Shown: positions 25,399 through 34,225 of the stretch, in pieces
Numbering within the stretch: position 1 is the first letter of the stretch
How the letters are laid out: every line of letters begins with the position of its first letter
NCBI RefSeq assembly: GCF_004349065.1
Contig: NZ_SMKZ01000016.1
Span: 1 to 64,000, forward strand
From: Jiangella asiatica
Lineage (GTDB): Bacteria > Actinomycetota > Actinomycetes > Jiangellales > Jiangellaceae
Length of the DNA stretch: 64,000 bases
Direction: 5' to 3'
Translations under genes and position numbers: made by a program
The notes under the pieces: model-generated
Seen by the model: the letters and a program-made list of their open reading frames with translations, nothing else
What the model was told of the DNA's origin: nothing
Databases searched by the model: none

Positions 25399-26508
25399 TC
25401 AGCCGCCGGAGTTCGGGCTCAGCCTCGTGTCGGTTCCGCTCTCCGCCGCCGCGGCCTCGGCCTTGGCGTCCTGAACGGCCGCCTCCGCCTGCCGGGCCAC
25501 CTGGTCGGCGGCCGCTTCGGCGTCGGCGGACAGCGGCTCACCCGGCGTCAGCTCACGCCCGGTGGGCGTCTCGTCGAGCTCCGGACGCCGCTCGTCGGGA
25601 GCCCGGTCGGCGGCCGGCCGCGCGGGGGGCGCGCCTGTCCGGGCGTGGTCGCCGAAGGCGCTGGTGACCGAGCGGATCGCCTCGGTGAGCTCGCCGGGGA
25701 TGACCCAGAAGGTGTTGTTGCCGCCGTCGGCGAGGTGCGGCAACGTCTCCAGGTACTTGTACGCGAGCACCTTCGGGTCGGCGTCGTTGTCGTGCACCGC
25801 CTGGAAGACCCGCTCGACGGCGCGGGCCTCGCCGTCGGCGCGCAGGATCATCGCCTGTTGGTTGCCCTGCGCCTCCAGGATCTCCTGCTGGCGGGTTCCC
25901 TCCGCGGTCAGGATCTTGGACTGGCGCTCACCCTCGGCGTGCAGGATCACCGCACGCTTGTCGCGCTCGGCCCGCATCTGCTTCTCCATCGCCTCCTTGA
26001 TCGTGGAGGGCGGGTCGATCGCCTTGATCTCGACCCGGTTCACCCGGATGCCCCACTTCCCCGTCGCCTCGTCGAGCACCGTGCGCAGTTGAGCGTTGAT
26101 CACCTCGCGAGAGGTGAGCGTCTTCTCCAGGTCCATGCTGCCGATGACGTTGCGCAGCGTCGTGACCGTGAGCTGGTCGATGGCCTGCAGGTAGTTGGCC
26201 ACCTCGTAGGCAGCCGCGCGCGGGTCGGTGATCTGGTAGTAGAGCACCGTGTCGATGTTGACGACCAGGTTGTCCTCGGTGATCACCGGCTGTGGCTGGG
26301 ACGAGAACACGTGCTCGCGCACGTCCAGCTTGGTGTTGATCCGGTCGACCATCGGGATGATGAAGTTGAGTCCCGGCTGGAGGGTGGTCCGGTAGCGCCC
26401 GAACCGTTCGACGTTGTAGCGGCGGGCCTGTGGGACCACCCGGACCGTCGACGCGACCGCGAACACCACGACCGCCGCGATGACGACGATGAGCACCAGC
26501 AGTTCCAT
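25399..26508 (-). CDS. SPFH/Band 7 (stomatin-like) membrane protein
   Basis: A 369-residue protein with an N-terminal membrane helix (about residues 2-22), then the SPFH domain: VPQARRYNVERFGRYRTTLQPGLNFIIPMVDRI, PVITEDNLVVNIDTVLYYQITDP, VIGSMDLEKTLTSREVIN, DPPSTIKEAMEKQMRAERDKRA. A coiled-coil (EGERQSKILTAEGTRQQEILEAQGNQQ) and an acidic Ala-rich tail follow. Such proteins form oligomeric scaffolds in membrane microdomains. It starts at ATG 26508 after GGAGGAG. The NfeD-like gene 32 bases upstream is the usual partner, which strengthens the assignment. Confidence 0.93.
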   Translation of the reverse strand: MELLVLIVVIAAVVVFAVASTVRVVPQARRYNVERFGRYRTTLQPGLNFIIPMVDRINTKLDVREHVFSSQPQPVITEDNLVVNIDTVLYYQITDPRAAAYEVANYLQAIDQLTVTTLRNVIGSMDLEKTLTSREVINAQLRTVLDEATGKWGIRVNRVEIKAIDPPSTIKEAMEKQMRAERDKRAVILHAEGERQSKILTAEGTRQQEILEAQGNQQAMILRADGEARAVERVFQAVHDNDADPKVLAYKYLETLPHLADGGNNTFWVIPGELTEAIRSVTSAFGDHARTGAPPARPAADRAPDERRPELDETPTGRELTPGEPLSADAEAAADQVARQAEAAVQDAKAEAAAAESGTDTRLSPNSGG

Positions 26509-26540
26509 GTCTCCTCCGTCTTCGATTCGGTGGCCGTGCG

Positions 26541-26978
26541 TCAGGGCAGGAGCTCCCGCGGGTAGACGATGGCCGTGGCGCCCTCGATCTCCATGACGTC
26601 CACGACGGCCCCTGCCGGGATCACGTGGTCGTCGTCGAGGGCGCGCGCCGACCACGTCTCGCCGGACAGCTTGATGAGACCGCGCTGGGCGGTGACCTCC
26701 TCGAGGACCACCGCCTTCTTCCCGACCAGCGCGTCGCTGCCCTCGCTCGTCAGCGGTGGATGACTCATGTGCTGACGCGCGACCGGGCGGACGATCAGCA
26801 GCCCGGCCGCCCCGGCGACGGCGAACGCCGCGATCTGGAGCAACCAGCCGCCGCCGACACCGGCGACGACGCCCGCCACGAGCGCCGCCCCGGCGAGCAG
26901 GCCGAACGCGAACGTGAGCGTGAAGAACTCCACGGCGCCCAGCGCCATGGCGATCAGCAGCCAGACGATCCACGGCAT
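26541..26978 (-). CDS. NfeD-like membrane protein
   Basis: A 145-residue protein with three N-terminal membrane helices (WIVWLLIAMALGAVEFFTLTFAFGLLAGAALVAGVVAG and a further one to about residue 63) and a C-terminal OB-fold domain (LVGKKAVVLEEVTAQRGLIKLSGETWSARALDD). NfeD proteins are encoded next to SPFH proteins and are thought to assist them in membrane microdomains. It starts at ATG 26978 after AGGAGG. Confidence 0.92.
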   Translation of the reverse strand: MPWIVWLLIAMALGAVEFFTLTFAFGLLAGAALVAGVVAGVGGGWLLQIAAFAVAGAAGLLIVRPVARQHMSHPPLTSEGSDALVGKKAVVLEEVTAQRGLIKLSGETWSARALDDDHVIPAGAVVDVMEIEGATAIVYPRELLP

Positions 26979-27013
26979 CGAAGCGACCTCCTGTTCAGGA
27001 AGGTCCCTTCAAT

Positions 27014-27706
27014 CTAGCTCGCCGGACGCCGATCCAGAACGGCCCGGCGCCTGTCGTCGTCGGCCGACAGGTCGCGTAGGAGCCGCGAGACGTGTGATCG
27101 GCCGGCGGCCTCGGCCAGCACGGGGTCGCCGGACTCCAGCGCGTCGACGATGCGGCGATGCTCGGTGACCGCGAGCGGCATGCCGCCGGGCGAGCGGTGG
27201 GTCGTGTACATCGCGAGCCGGATCTGATGCTGGAGGAGCTCGAGCTGGGCGGTGAGCCGGGTGTTGCCCGCGAGCTCGCGGACCCGGGCGTGGAATCGCA
27301 TGTCCAGGTCGTAGTGCAGCTCGACGTCGCCCGCCTCGACCGCGGCCGTGTGCTCCGCCACCAGCTCACGCAGACCGGCCACGTCGTCGGCGCCCATCCG
27401 CTGGCTCGCGAGCCGGCAGGCGAGCCCTTCGAGTGCCTCCCGGACCTCGTAGATCTCGAGCAGCGACTCGGCGTCCAGGTCGGCGACGACGGCGCCCTTG
27501 TGCGGCTCGAAGTGGGCCAGGCCCTCGTAGGCGATGCGGGCGATCGCCTCGCGTGCCGGGCTTCGGCTCACCCCCAACCGCTCCGCCACGTTGGGCACCG
27601 ACAGCCGCGTCCCTGGCGCGAGCTCGTGCTCGAGGATCGCCTTGCGCAGTGTGAGGTACGCGCGTTCGGCGAGTCCTTGCTCGCGGGCACTCGTCTCCGT
27701 GGTCAT
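27014..27706 (-). CDS. GntR-family regulator, FCD (FadR) subfamily
   Basis: A 230-residue protein with an N-terminal winged helix (RAYLTLRKAILEHELAPGTRLSVPNVAERLGVSRSPAREAIARI) and an all-helical FCD ligand domain with metal-site histidines (RFHARVRELAGN, TEHRRIVDALESGDP, AGRSHVSRLL). The start at 27706 (MTTETSAREQ) follows GGAGG. It is divergent from the organic-acid import and catabolism operon at 27842-34011, which it most likely represses until an acidic ligand binds. Confidence 0.92.
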   Translation of the reverse strand: MTTETSAREQGLAERAYLTLRKAILEHELAPGTRLSVPNVAERLGVSRSPAREAIARIAYEGLAHFEPHKGAVVADLDAESLLEIYEVREALEGLACRLASQRMGADDVAGLRELVAEHTAAVEAGDVELHYDLDMRFHARVRELAGNTRLTAQLELLQHQIRLAMYTTHRSPGGMPLAVTEHRRIVDALESGDPVLAEAAGRSHVSRLLRDLSADDDRRRAVLDRRPAS

Positions 27707-27720
27707 CGAACCTCCACATT

Positions 27721-27797
27721 GATTACATGTAACCGTAGCGTCTCGACCCTGACTTGAGCCATTCGATCCGGAGCAAGCCTTGAAATTACATGCAATC
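27721..27797. promoter_or_regulatory. Paired GntR/FadR-type operators in the divergent promoter
   Basis: TTACATGTAA (27723-27732, perfect palindrome) and TTACATGCAA (27786-27795) lie 63 bases apart between the GntR gene and the ABC operon. Both sit in AT-rich islands (GATTACATGTAAC and AATTACATGCAATC). The spacing is six helical turns, suited to two dimers on one face of the DNA. Confidence 0.65.
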
Positions 27798-27841
27798 CTT
27801 CGTAACGTCGCGGACACAACGTCGACCGAAAGGGCGCGTAG

Positions 27842-28665
27842 ATGACTTCGACCACCGTCACTCGCTCCGCCCCTCGACGCCGCCGGCCAGCGACCGGAAC
27901 CGTCAGCGGCACCACCCGGAGGGTCGTACTCGGCGTGCTCGGCGCCGTGATCGCCGTCGGGATCTGGTACCTGGTCGCCGTCTCGGGCATCGTCTCCGGG
28001 CGCGGCGTCCCCGTCCCGACGAGGTGCTGTCGGCCGGCCGGGTGCTGTTCACCGAGCAGGATCTGCTGTTCGACGTCCGGGTGAGCATGACCCGGGTCTG
28101 CATCGGCGTCGCCGTCGGCTCGCTGCTGGCGCTTCCCGTCGGCTTCCTGCTCGCCTGGTATCCCACCCTGCGCGCCATGGCCGAGCCGCTGGTCAACTTC
28201 TTCCGGGCGCTGCCGCCGATCGCCCTCGTGCCACTGGTCATCGTCTACTTCGGCATCGGCGAGGACGCCCGGATCTCGATCCTCGTCTACGCGTCGTTCT
28301 TCGCGGCGGTGATCGTGCTCTTCGAGGGCATCTCCAGCATCGACCCGCTGCTGGTCCGGGCGACCCGGGTGCTCGGTGCCAACCCCTGGGAGGTCTTCAT
28401 CCGCACCGTCGTGCCGGCGTCGGTGCCGCACCTGTTCACCGCCGTTCGCGTGGCGCTCGGGGTCTCCTGGGCCACGGTGGTCGCCGCCGAACTGGTCGCC
28501 GCCCAGCGCGGCCTGGGCGCGGCCATCCAGGACGCCGCGACGTTCTACCGGATCCCCGACATGTACGTCGGCATCGCGATGATCGGTGCCACCGCGCTGC
28601 TCATGGACCTCGTTCTCAAGCTCATCCAGTCCCGGCTCACCACCTGGCAGGAGAAGACGCGATGA
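27842..28665 (+). CDS. ABC transporter permease (NitT/TauT/SsuC type), apparent single-base frameshift
   Basis: ATG 27842 (MTSTTVTRSAPRRR) opens a frame with a first membrane helix (VVLGVLGAVIAVGIWYLVAVSGIV). At about 28010-28020 it runs out of frame, and the reading continues one frame over as DEVLSAGRVLFTEQDLLFDVRVSMTRV. The rest is a normal binding-protein-dependent permease core with the EAA-like loop GISSIDPLLVRATRVLGANPWEVFIRTVVPASVPH. Adding one base in the C-rich run restores GVPVP-DEVLSAG, the usual N-terminal pattern of SsuC-type permeases. Downstream genes are intact and coupled (ATGA), so a sequencing or assembly slip is as likely as a real mutation. Confidence 0.85.
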
Positions 28666-29486
28666 CCCTCACCGCAGCGGCGAACCGCCGGACGGCGTCG
28701 GACCGCATCGTCTTCGACGAGATCGGCAAACACTACGTCCGGGCCGGCGACCAGCTCCAGGTACTCGACAGGTGCTCGTTCACCGTCGAGCCCGGGGAGT
28801 TCGTGTCCGTGATCGGACCGTCGGGCTGCGGCAAGACCACGCTGCTCAACATGGCGGCCGGGTTCACCGCGCCCGACGACGGCTCCGTGCGCGTCGGCGA
28901 CGACGTCGTGACCAGGCCGCATCCGTCGAGAGGCGTCGTGTTCCAGCAGTACGCGATCTTCCCGTGGCTCACCGTGGCCAGGAACATCGAGTTCGGCCTG
29001 ACGCTGCGGGCCAACCGCCGCCCGCGCGGCGAGCGCAAGGACGTGGTGCGCCGCTACCTCGAGCTCATGGGCCTGGAGCCCTTCGCGTCGGCGTACCCGA
29101 AGGAGCTGTCCGGCGGCATGCGGCAGCGGGTCGCCATCGCCCGCGCGTACGCCACCGACCCGCAGGTCCTGCTGATGGACGAGCCGTTCGCCGCACTCGA
29201 CGCGCAGACCCGCGAGCGCATGCAGGAGCTGCTGCACGAGACGCAGCTCACCGAGCGGCGCACGGTCCTGTTCATCACGCACAGCGTCGAGGAGGCGATC
29301 TTCCTCTCCAACCGCGTGGTCGTGCTGTCCGCTCGCCCGACCGGCGTGCGCGAGGTGGTGGACATCGGCATACCGGCGCCCCGGTCGCCCGAGACGCGGC
29401 TGTCGCCTCGCTTCGTCGACCTGCGGCGGCGTCTGGAAGGCCTGTTGCGCTCGGCGTCGACGGACGAGGCGGGGGCGAGACGATGA
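28662..29486 (+). CDS. ABC transporter ATPase (NitT/TauT/SsuB type)
   Basis: A 274-residue single-domain ATPase: Walker A GPSGCGKTT, Q-loop VVFQQYAIFPWLTV, signature LSGGMRQRVAIARA, Walker B VLLMDEPFAALDAQTR and H-loop FITHSVEEAIFLSNRVVVLSARP. Q-loop and C-terminal features are those of nitrate/taurine/alkanesulfonate importers. The start overlaps the permease stop and the stop overlaps the binding-protein start, both ATGA. Confidence 0.95.
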   Translation: MTLTAAANRRTASDRIVFDEIGKHYVRAGDQLQVLDRCSFTVEPGEFVSVIGPSGCGKTTLLNMAAGFTAPDDGSVRVGDDVVTRPHPSRGVVFQQYAIFPWLTVARNIEFGLTLRANRRPRGERKDVVRRYLELMGLEPFASAYPKELSGGMRQRVAIARAYATDPQVLLMDEPFAALDAQTRERMQELLHETQLTERRTVLFITHSVEEAIFLSNRVVVLSARPTGVREVVDIGIPAPRSPETRLSPRFVDLRRRLEGLLRSASTDEAGARR

Positions 29487-30538
29487 GGATGCCTGCGATG
29501 GGGAGGGTACGTTCGGCGATCGTCGCCGCGGCGGCGGCACTGACCGGCGCGGCGCTGCTGGCGTCGTGCGCCCTGGAGGACAGCGGCGCCACGGTGAGCC
29601 GCGACGGGCTGACCGTCGTCAGGGTCGGCTACCTGCACACCGTCGCGGTCGACTCGCACCTGTGGCTCGGCGGCGAGGAGGAGATCTTCGAAGAGCACGG
29701 GGTGCAGCTGGAGCCGGTCGCCTTCGACACCGGCACGGCGCTGAGCCAGGCACTGTCCGGTGGCTCGGTCGACGTCGCGATCATGGGCGCTGTCCTGTCG
29801 AACTTCCCGGCTCAGGGCGCCGGCACCGTCTTCCTCGCCAACGACGTCGAGTTCGACACCGCGCAGCTGTGGGTCGACCCGGCCTCGGGTATCAGCTCGG
29901 TCGAGGACCTCGCCGGCCAGCAGGTCATCACGGCCACCGGTACCACGGCGCATGTGTTCCTCCACAACGCACTGGAAACGGAGGGCGTGGACCCGGCCGA
30001 CGTCAAGGTCATCAACTCCGACATGCCGGCCGCGGTCACGGCGTTCGTCTCCGGTCAGGTGCCGGCCGTCGTACTGTGGGTGCCGTTCGACGAGACGGTG
30101 AAGAGCGAGCTTCCCGGTGCCGAGCTCATCAGCTCGGCGAAGGACTACTACCCGGAGTCGTCCATCATCGGCGGCTGGGTTGCCAACAACGACTTCCACG
30201 AGTCCGAGCGGGACACCCTCGTCAAGATCGCCGCCGCCTGGCTCGACGTGAACCACCGGCTCGTCGAGGACCCGCAGGCGGCGATGACCACCGTGCACGA
30301 GGCCGCGTACGCCGACAGCCAGGACCTGGACGACACGTTGCGCCAGTTCGAGTTCGCACGGCTGTACCCGAACGACCAATGGGCGGGGATGTACGAGTCC
30401 GGCGAGCTCGAGGCCAGCATCGGCGGCGTCGAGCAGATCTTCGTCGAGCTCGGCGGCATCGACGAGTTCGTCGAGCCGAGCGAGTTCGTCGACACCGGGA
30501 TCTTCATGGACGCGTACGCCGAGTGGAAGGACCAGTGA
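29483..30538 (+). CDS. ABC transporter substrate-binding lipoprotein (NitT/TauT/SsuA type)
   Basis: A 351-residue protein with a lipoprotein signal ending LLASC (Cys29). The mature part is a type-II binding protein of the SsuA/THI5-like class: VVRVGYLHTVAVDSHLWLGGEEEIFEEHG, ALSGGSVDVAIMGAVLSNF, VEDLAGQQVITATGTTAHVFL, and a helical C-terminal lobe. Ligands of this class are small organic acids, sulfonates or vitamin-like molecules; with the catabolic genes after it, an organic acid is most likely (inference). It starts at ATG 29483, overlapping the ATPase stop. Confidence 0.9.
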   Translation: MRMPAMGRVRSAIVAAAAALTGAALLASCALEDSGATVSRDGLTVVRVGYLHTVAVDSHLWLGGEEEIFEEHGVQLEPVAFDTGTALSQALSGGSVDVAIMGAVLSNFPAQGAGTVFLANDVEFDTAQLWVDPASGISSVEDLAGQQVITATGTTAHVFLHNALETEGVDPADVKVINSDMPAAVTAFVSGQVPAVVLWVPFDETVKSELPGAELISSAKDYYPESSIIGGWVANNDFHESERDTLVKIAAAWLDVNHRLVEDPQAAMTTVHEAAYADSQDLDDTLRQFEFARLYPNDQWAGMYESGELEASIGGVEQIFVELGGIDEFVEPSEFVDTGIFMDAYAEWKDQ

Positions 30539-30549
30539 GGGAAACCGTG

Positions 30550-31425
30550 ATGACGCAGAAGATCCGAGTCCTCGGCCTGGGGACCATGGGTGGGCGCAGT
30601 GCCGCGGCGGCGGTCGCCGCGGGGTACGACGTCCGCGGGTTCGACCCGTCGCCCGCGGCCCGCGAGGCGGCCGCCGCGGCCGGTGTCCGAGCCAGCGACG
30701 ACGCCGCGTCGGTCGTCGCCGACGCCGACCTCGTGCTGGTCTCCGTGCCCAGACCCGAGCACGTGCGCGCACTCGCCACGGAGGTGCTGGTCAAGGCGCC
30801 GGCGGGCGCGATCGTCGTGGACCTGTCCACCATCGACCCGGCGACGGCGCGGGCCGCCGCCGGCCAGCTGGCCGAGAGCGGCGTCACCTACGTCGACGCG
30901 CCGGTCCTCGGCCGCCCGGCCACCTGCGGCTCGTGGACGCTGGTGTGCGGCGGACCGGCCGCGGCCATCGACACCGTCCGGACGCACCTCACCGCCACCG
31001 TCGCCGCGAAGGTGATCCACGTGGGCGAGACCGGCGCCGGCTCGGTCGTGAAGATCGCCAACAACCTGATGTTCGGCGCCATCAACGCCATCACGGCCGA
31101 GGCGATCACCCTGTGCCAACGCAGCGGCGTCGACGCCCGGACGTTCGTCGACACCGTGGCCGAGTCCGGCGCCGCGACGGTGTCGAACCTGTTCAGGGAG
31201 ATCGCGCCGAAGATGGTGACCGGCGACGACGACCCGGCCTTCGCCCTGGAGCTGCTCGCCAAGGACAACCAGCTGGCGCTCGACCTCGCCGAGGCCTCCG
31301 GCGCGCCCGCGCCGCTCGCACGCGCCGTCGTCGACGTCAACGAGATCGGGCTCGGCCAGGGCCTGGGGCCACGCGACAGCGGCGCGGTGGTGAAGGTGTA
31401 CGCCGAGCTGGGTGGCGCCCGTTGA
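30550..31425 (+). CDS. 3-hydroxyisobutyrate dehydrogenase family oxidoreductase
   Basis: A 291-residue beta-hydroxyacid dehydrogenase: N-terminal Rossmann motif VLGLGTMGGRSA with a normal second strand (GFDPSP), VDLSTIDPATARA, DAPVLGRPATCGSWTLVCGG, and catalytic Lys in GAGSVVKIANNLM. The helical C-terminal domain includes the KDNQLALDLAE pattern. It oxidises or reduces a 3-hydroxyacid such as tartronate semialdehyde-type or 3-hydroxyisobutyrate-type substrates with NAD(P). ATG 30550 follows AGGGAA; an in-frame GTG lies three bases before it. The stop overlaps the next gene (TTGA). Confidence 0.9.
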   Translation: MTQKIRVLGLGTMGGRSAAAAVAAGYDVRGFDPSPAAREAAAAAGVRASDDAASVVADADLVLVSVPRPEHVRALATEVLVKAPAGAIVVDLSTIDPATARAAAGQLAESGVTYVDAPVLGRPATCGSWTLVCGGPAAAIDTVRTHLTATVAAKVIHVGETGAGSVVKIANNLMFGAINAITAEAITLCQRSGVDARTFVDTVAESGAATVSNLFREIAPKMVTGDDDPAFALELLAKDNQLALDLAEASGAPAPLARAVVDVNEIGLGQGLGPRDSGAVVKVYAELGGAR

Positions 31426-32582
31426 GTGCTGGCGCGGTCCTGCCGATCGAACGGCTGCGGGTCACCATCCTGTCCGCGCCGATCACCGGCGCGGTCGCCA
31501 TGGCGTTCGGGCAGCTCACGGACCGGCGGGTCTGCCTGGTCGAGGTCGAGGCGGGCGGGGTCACCGGGCTCGGCGAGAGCTGGATCAACTACCCGTCGTG
31601 GGCGCACGCCGAGCGGCTGAGCACCTACCGCGACGGCGTCGCCCCACTGATCCTCGGGGCCGACGCCACCGATCCGGCCACGGTGCAGCGCCACCTCGCA
31701 GCGCGGCTGCTGCCGATCGGGCGCCAGGCCGGCGCTGCCGGGCCGATCTGGCAGGCCATCAGCGGCGTCGACATCGCACTGTGGGACCTGGCCGGCAAGA
31801 TCGCCGGTGAGCCGGTGCACCGGCTGCTCGGCGGCACCGCCACAGCGGCCCGGGTGCCCGCCTACGCCAGTGGCATCGGCCCCACCGACGTCGAGGCGCT
31901 GTGCGACGCGGCCCTGGCCGGCGGCTACCTCGCGGTGAAGACGAAGCTCGGCTTCGGCACCGCGCGCGACGAGCGGACGCTGTCGGTCACCCGAGCCCGC
32001 GTCGGGGACGAGGTCGAGCTGTTCGCAGACGCCAACCAGGCCTGGGACGTGGCGACGGCCATCGAGGCCATGCCCATGCTCGCCGCGCACGGGGTGCGCT
32101 GGATCGAGGAGCCGCTGTCCGGCGACCGGGTCGACGACCTGCAGAAGCTGGCCGCCGACAGCGCGCTGCCCCTCGCGACCGGCGAGAACATCTACGGCCT
32201 CGCCGCGTTCGAGGCGTGCATGGACTCCTCCGCTGTCGCGCTCATCCAGCCCGACCTCGCCAAGTCCGGCGGGTTCACCGTCGGCCGTGCCGTCGCCGAG
32301 TACGCCGCCGGGTCGGGCCTGCGGGTGGCACCGCACTGCTACTCCAGCGCCGTCGGAGTTGCGGCCAGCGCCCACCTGGCGGCCGCCTACGACCACGTGG
32401 ACTGGGTCGAGGCGGACGTCCGGCCCAACCCGCTGCGCACCGACCTGCTGACGGCCCCACTGGGCTGGGCCGGCGGCGCGTTGGACGTGTCCGATGCGCC
32501 CGGTCTGGGCATCGAGCTGGACTCGGACGCCGTCGCCCGGTACCGCATCCACGAGGAGGAACGAACCATCCATGACCGCTGA
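31422..32582 (+). CDS. Enolase-superfamily enzyme, mandelate racemase/muconate lactonising group
   Basis: A 386-residue protein with complete motifs: K173-T-K175, D203-x-N205 (FADANQAW), E229/E230 (IEEPL), E255 (ATGEN), and the Asp278/His305 dyad (QPDLAKSGG, VAPHCYSS). All catalytic residues of the mandelate racemase type are therefore present. It would abstract the alpha proton of a hydroxy- or sugar acid for dehydration or racemisation. The only in-frame initiation near the conserved N-terminus is TTG 31422, which overlaps the preceding stop; an alternative GTG there is out of frame. It overlaps the ALDH gene by 11 bases. Confidence 0.88.
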   Translation: MSAGAVLPIERLRVTILSAPITGAVAMAFGQLTDRRVCLVEVEAGGVTGLGESWINYPSWAHAERLSTYRDGVAPLILGADATDPATVQRHLAARLLPIGRQAGAAGPIWQAISGVDIALWDLAGKIAGEPVHRLLGGTATAARVPAYASGIGPTDVEALCDAALAGGYLAVKTKLGFGTARDERTLSVTRARVGDEVELFADANQAWDVATAIEAMPMLAAHGVRWIEEPLSGDRVDDLQKLAADSALPLATGENIYGLAAFEACMDSSAVALIQPDLAKSGGFTVGRAVAEYAAGSGLRVAPHCYSSAVGVAASAHLAAAYDHVDWVEADVRPNPLRTDLLTAPLGWAGGALDVSDAPGLGIELDSDAVARYRIHEEERTIHDR

Positions 32583-34011
32583 GCCCCGCACTTTCATCCC
32601 CACCTCCGCCGCGCCGACCGGAGCGCGGATCGCCGGCGCCGGCGTCGACGGCGACCCGCACGACCTGCCCGACCCGGCCACCGGCGAGACGCTCGCGACC
32701 GTCGGCTGGGTCGATCCGGCGACGGCGGAGGACGCCGCCCGTGCCGCGCACGAGGCGCTGCCCGGCTGGGGCGCGACCCCGGTCCGGGAACGCGCCGCCG
32801 CCCTCCGCGCGATCGCCGCCGACCTGCGCGCCGACACCACCGCGTTCGCCGCCGTCATCAGCGCGGAGTCCGGGAAGCGGCTGAGCGAGGCGACCGCCGA
32901 GGTCGGCTTCTCGGCCCAATATCTCGACTGGTTCGCCGACGCTGCCACGATGCCGCGCGACGAGGGCGTCGTCACACCTCAGCGGCGATTCGCGGTGACC
33001 CGTCGGCCGGTCGGCGTGGTCGCCGCGGTGAGCCCGTGGAACTTCCCGCTGTCCATCCCGGCACGCAAGGTGGCGCCGGCATTGGCCGCGGGGTGCACCG
33101 TCGTCCAGAAGGCGTCGGAGCTCACCCCACTCACCAGCCTGGCCTTCACCGAGATCTGCGAACGCCACCTGCCCGCCGGCGCGGTCAACGTCGTCGTGGG
33201 CGACGGCGAGAAGCTCACCACCGCTCTGGTGGACTGCGAGCAGGTGGCCGCGGTGACGTTCACCGGCTCCACCGCCGTCGGCGCGTCCGTCGCCGCCCGT
33301 GCCATGCGGTCGATGACCCGCGTGACGATGGAGCTGGGCGGGAAGGGCCCGTTCATCGTCACCGACCACGCCGACCTCGACGTGGCGCTGGAGGCGCTCC
33401 TGGTGGCGAAGTTCCGCAACAACGGAGCGTCGTGCATCGCGGCCAACAACGTGTTCGTGCACCAGGCCGTCTACGACGAGTTCGTCGCCGCTCTCCGGTC
33501 CCGGATCGAGTCCCTGGTGTGCGGCGCGCCCTCGGACCACGCCGTCGACGTCGGCCCGATGCTGCGCCCCGCACACGTGGAGAGGCTGGAACGACTGGTG
33601 GCCGAGGCCGAGGCCACCGGCTGCGCGGTGTCGCGCGCGCCGCTCACCACCACGCGAGGCTTCTTCGTGGCGCCGACGCTCGTCGAGGCCAGCGCCGAGC
33701 TGCGGCTGTGGCACGAGGAGATCTTCGGTCCGGTGTGCGCGGTGCGCCCCTACACCAGCGAGGACGACATCGTCACCGAGATCAACGAGTGGCGCTCCGG
33801 GCTCGGCGGCTACGTGATGTCCGCCGACGCCGAGCACGCCGCCCAGCTGGCCGGACGGCTCGAGATCGGGATCGTCGGCGTCAACAACGGCGCGCCCAAC
33901 ACCCCGGAGGTGCCCTTCGGCGGGTTCGGCCGCGCCGGGCTCGGCCGCGAGGGCGGGCTGAGCGGTCTCCTGGAGTTCACCGAGGAGCAGACGGTGTCAT
34001 TCGCCCGCTGA
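32572..34011 (+). CDS. NAD(P)-dependent aldehyde dehydrogenase
   Basis: A 479-residue ALDH: oxyanion Asn156 in PWNFPLSIPARKVAPALAAG, cofactor Lys180 in QKASELTP, FTGSTAVG, general base Glu254 in MELGGK, and nucleophile Cys288 in NNGASCIAANN. EIFGPVCAVRPY and PEVPFGGFGRAGLGREGG are typical of succinate-semialdehyde or 2-oxoglutarate-semialdehyde dehydrogenases. As the last gene of the operon it would oxidise the aldehyde made by the preceding enzymes to an acid that enters central metabolism (inference). ATG 32572 follows GAGGAGGAA. Confidence 0.93.
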   Translation: MTAEPRTFIPTSAAPTGARIAGAGVDGDPHDLPDPATGETLATVGWVDPATAEDAARAAHEALPGWGATPVRERAAALRAIAADLRADTTAFAAVISAESGKRLSEATAEVGFSAQYLDWFADAATMPRDEGVVTPQRRFAVTRRPVGVVAAVSPWNFPLSIPARKVAPALAAGCTVVQKASELTPLTSLAFTEICERHLPAGAVNVVVGDGEKLTTALVDCEQVAAVTFTGSTAVGASVAARAMRSMTRVTMELGGKGPFIVTDHADLDVALEALLVAKFRNNGASCIAANNVFVHQAVYDEFVAALRSRIESLVCGAPSDHAVDVGPMLRPAHVERLERLVAEAEATGCAVSRAPLTTTRGFFVAPTLVEASAELRLWHEEIFGPVCAVRPYTSEDDIVTEINEWRSGLGGYVMSADAEHAAQLAGRLEIGIVGVNNGAPNTPEVPFGGFGRAGLGREGGLSGLLEFTEEQTVSFAR

Positions 34012-34156
34012 CGGACCCGTCGGCGTCGCTGCGGCTTGTACACTGCGGGGACCTCACGCGACGACTCGGTGCGGGTCTTCGTGACCCGGGGCATCGTGGT
34101 CTACGTGGCCGCCGCGCTCCTGGTCTACGAGGTGGCCGGCCGGGACCTCACCTGAA

Positions 34157-34196
34157 CGGCACCCCGGCGGATCGGGGGATTCACGCCGGGGTGCCG
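34157..34196. terminator. Strong bidirectional stem-loop between convergent genes
   Basis: The 13-bp arm CGGCACCCCGGCG (34157-34169) pairs perfectly with CGCCGGGGTGCCG (34184-34196) around a 14-base loop. It lies between the ALDH operon (ends 34011) and the convergent S41 peptidase gene (ends 34226). There is no long T-run, as is common for actinobacterial terminators. The rest of 34012-34156 contains no supported gene. Confidence 0.8.
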
Positions 34197-34225
34197 CTAC
34201 GTTGCCCCGGCGAGCCCGGACGGGC

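Noticed and set aside
34069-34155. A 28-codon frame starting GTG before the terminator (hydrophobic, VYVAAALLVYEVAG)
   Set aside because: Too short, with no ribosome-binding site and no recognised family; hydrophobic peptides arise easily from GC-rich Val/Ala/Leu codons.
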